Shown: positions 61,461 to 64,000 of the stretch, piece by piece
Layout of the letters: every line of letters starts with the position of its first letter
How positions within the stretch are numbered: position 1 is the first letter of the stretch
Assembly: GCA_022835595.1 (NCBI GenBank)
Contig: BQUP01000002.1
Coordinates: forward strand, 2,940,481 to 3,004,480
Direction: 5' to 3'
Length of the DNA stretch: 64,000 nt
DNA from: Cystobasidium ongulense
Lineage: Eukaryota; Basidiomycota; Cystobasidiomycetes; Cystobasidiales; Cystobasidiaceae
Position numbers and translations under genes: made by a program
The notes under the pieces: model-generated
The model's database searches: none
Seen by the model: the letters and a program-made list of their open reading frames with translations, nothing else
What the model was told of the DNA's origin: nothing

Positions 61461-64000
61461 CTTGGGGCGCAGCGGTGTAAGAGGGTGCTTGAAATGACGA
61501 AATGCAGCGTCTAGACCCTGGCTGTCCAGTAGTAAGCGCTAGTGTAAGGCAGTTTGTCGTCTCTTTGCTGTATGACCTTCTAAGTTGGTCGCGTTGTCGC
61601 GCTCAAGCTGTTGCTGTTGCTGATCTTGTGAAGGACGACGAAAGCAGACAGCTAGCGCTGCGCAATGATGTATCTGTGTGTAGGCGTGCTTTCACTTCTC
61701 TCTATGCTTGCTATCCCCTTCTATTCTATTCTATTCTATCCGGTCCTGTCCTGTCTGATCGTCTGGCCTCGACTAGTAGACGCGTTTGAAGGGAAATGTC
61801 CAGTAGGTGGAGGACAAACGTTCTCTCCTGACCGGACAGACGTAAACCTGTGTGTACTGCGAAGGTCAAGTTTATGTTTTCGATGCCTGAGTTCGTCTTG
61901 CTTGCTTGACTGGTTGGAACAGATCCGAGCTGCATGCGCACTGCAGGATTGCCCTGCTCGAATTCTTGACCACCTAAAGTCAGAAGCAGCAAACAGGAAT
62001 GGCTAAGATTACTGAATGTTCTAGCTCAAGCACAGACGTGAAGGCATCCTGACGGTATCGCTGCTCTACTACCAGCTCACTAGCGTACGAAAGCCGAAAG
62101 CCGTGATCTGGATCCTAGACGTGTCATGTACGTCCAGATGAAATACTACATGAAACACTATCGATTGTAAGCGATATTCACGGGAAGGCTGCTTTGATGC
62201 TACAGATGACATTTTGTCTCTGCTCATCCCATCAAGGTCTTCCCGGGATACTCGCACCATCACCTCCGCAAACCGCCACAACTCGAGGCCTGCAGATCTA
62301 GCTTCCTGTCGTTTTTTCCGATCCTTCAGCGAAGATAGAAAGCTAGAGACGCGACACTGACCTTTTCTCGCTTGGATCTCTTCTTGTTACGCCGGCTCTT
62401 TGGCTTTCAATCAGAACTTATGGCTGCTGCAGTGGACGAAGGTAGTTTGGCCCTCACCCTAATGGTCTTTTCAGAGAGATCAAACTTTTAGGGTTATGAA
62501 GCTCTCACTCAAGATATCCTCTCGCTGCGCTACATCTGGTCCCAATGGCCCACATCATTAACCTCCCGTTGTTCCAGCTATAGCATGTGAGCGATAAGAA
62601 CTCGGGCCTGATGCTGAAGTAGAGGAATTCTGTGACAATGGCTCTTTACGAGGGACTGGCCAAATTTCGATGCGATTTCAGCCTTCTTAGTCTACTTCTT
62701 CTAGCGTATGGTATGATGGCACGCTCCCCGGAACATTCTAGCCAGGCGTCGCATGCGAAGACCTGATGCAGCACATTGGGGGGTCTCCGGGATGGCATTG
62801 GGCTCAATAGAGAGAGAATTACAACACTTGTGACATCCTTGTCTGGTTGCGGACTCCGCAATGTCCGTCGGACGTTTGACACATCAGATTACTGAACATG
62901 GATATTGCTCGAGCCACATGTCAGACAGCTGCATCTCTCCACCAGCTTCAGAAAGACTGTCCTGTCAGGCTTATTCCCCAGCTTGCTATTACCCAACGAT
63001 TGGCCAGTACTGCTTAACAAAAGTCTGCAACTGGCCTGGCCCACTACGTCTATCAATTCTGGCAATGCAGGGCAACAGGTAGGTAATGCTACAGCTTCGA
63101 TTCTACGGGTTATCTGTCGACGCTGGCCGCTGCGTAGACTACTATAGTGCGTATGCAGAGCTGCGAACCTCGTTCCGACAGGCCGGCTCAATCTTTCCCT
63201 TCCTCCGAACCCGCCCGGACATCGTGTAATCAAAAGAGCCCATCGCACATATTCTGGAAGAGCTGCAGATCAGAAAGATGCACCTCCTGCCTCCCCTCCT
63301 GGACTTTCTTATGCACAGAAGTCGTGATGCTGCGGTGATGAAGTCCGGCATTGGCACCGTCCTTGGCTCTTGCAAGGTTTAGATCCTGAATGAGCGGTGG
63401 GGCGGTCCTCTACCGTTAGTGAAAACGAGTAAGCTTTGTCCTTTCATTTTGCCCTCTCCCAAACAGTCTGGCTCTATCCCATTGAGAGGTGCTCCAAAAG
63501 CCTCAACACCATAGGCACGCCAAGCATAGATGTTTCACTATCAACATTTTGTCCATTCTATGATGATTAAGACGTGCGGTAGCTTCCGATGTGGACTCCA
63601 GCTACTGTTTTCTGATTTTCGGCGGGCACAGTGCGCGGACTGGTCAGTAAAGCTTCCCGGAGGCGCAATTCACGTTCAGTACAAAGTATGAAGGCTTTCT
63701 TCGTGAAATCCTAGTGAGCTTGAAAGACCTTGTCAGACCATCGCGAATGAGCTTGAAAGACCTTTTAAGAACGGATTCGCTATAGCCATGTGTGTAGCAC
63801 GATCAATAGCACGCTGTTTATTCGAATTACGGAAAGCAATTCGGGAAGGATGCCCTCTACCGTAGTAGGCACAAAACAGTAGAGTCTACCAGAAGAGTGC
63901 TTGCATCGTCGCTGTGATTGCTTGCTTTGTATACTCTTGACAGTGTGTTGGCACGCGATTGACTGACCCGCTGAACTGCTCTACGTCTCTTTCCTCCTGC
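61461..64000. other. Gene-poor stretch upstream of Cla4
   Basis: 2.5 kb with only short frames on both strands and no family likeness. The first part is likely promoter and 5' leader of Cla4. It has a (CTATT)4 run at 61721-61739 and a 17-base direct repeat at 63715 and 63748. A heavily split gene or the start of one past the window edge cannot be excluded. Confidence 0.5.
63715..63764. repeat. Short direct repeat, 33-base period
   Basis: The 17-base string TGAGCTTGAAAGACCTT occurs at 63715-63731 and 63748-63764. Function unknown. Confidence 0.9.

Noticed and set aside
62646-63375. Short frames in the right-hand gene-poor region
   Set aside because: Arg/Ser-rich noise-like frames; tried joins across GT..AG pairs gave no recognisable protein.

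Overview
The window is nuclear DNA of a basidiomycete fungus. Genes are dense, lie on both strands and are split by many short GT..AG introns (mostly 45-90 bases). One 170-residue protein is cut into nine exons and several exons are 8-20 bases long. The gene set is fungal: a Cla4-type PAK kinase with PH domain, a CYP53-like P450, an Env7/STK16-like kinase, Vps34, an OPT transporter and telobox proteins. Intron density and intron size suggest Agaricomycotina/Tremellomycetes or Pucciniomycotina; I cannot name the species. Exon models were joined by hand from splice signals, frame continuity and family motifs. Most introns were checked for phase.

Layout. 0-5.3 kb: an unrecognised Ser-rich, TPR-like protein and the tRNA m7G46 methyltransferase Trm8. 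5.5-12.3 kb: two adjacent genes on the minus strand, both ending in a Myb/telobox domain of Tbf1/TRF type; the larger also has a helical N-terminal region and AT-hooks. 13-18.3 kb: an unknown HExxH protein, an EFM7-like lysine methyltransferase and an Env7/STK16-like kinase. 18.9-31.5 kb: CYP53-like P450, Vps34, an MFS transporter and a C2H2 transcription factor. 32.3-38 kb: an ER-themed block with a UBE2G1-type E2, a small protein with signal peptide and HDEL end, EMC4, a PDAP1 homologue and BAP31/Yet3. 39-47 kb: OPT transporter, beta-carbonic anhydrase, and the divergent pair RPS9 / ubiquitin-RPL40. 47.5-57.8 kb: a tiny membrane protein, an alpha/beta hydrolase, then a metabolic group: RidA with signal peptide, secreted L-amino-acid oxidase, a P450 and a carboxymuconolactone-decarboxylase-like protein. 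58.5-61.5 kb: Cla4. 61.5-64 kb: no supportable gene.

How genes may work together. The telobox pair probably serves telomere or subtelomere/promoter binding. The two genes share an intron at the same codon and phase inside the telobox, which argues for an ancient duplication. RidA hydrolyses the reactive imines that amino-acid oxidases make; here both genes are divergent neighbours and both products carry N-terminal signals. UBE2G1 (ERAD), the HDEL protein, EMC4 and BAP31 all act at the ER. RPS9 and UBI-RPL40 share one promoter region, as is common for ribosomal genes.

No rRNA, convincing tRNA, CRISPR array or intact transposon was seen. Repeats are limited to microsatellites, a 74-base tandem duplication across a stop codon, and an AT-rich island with small inverted repeats.
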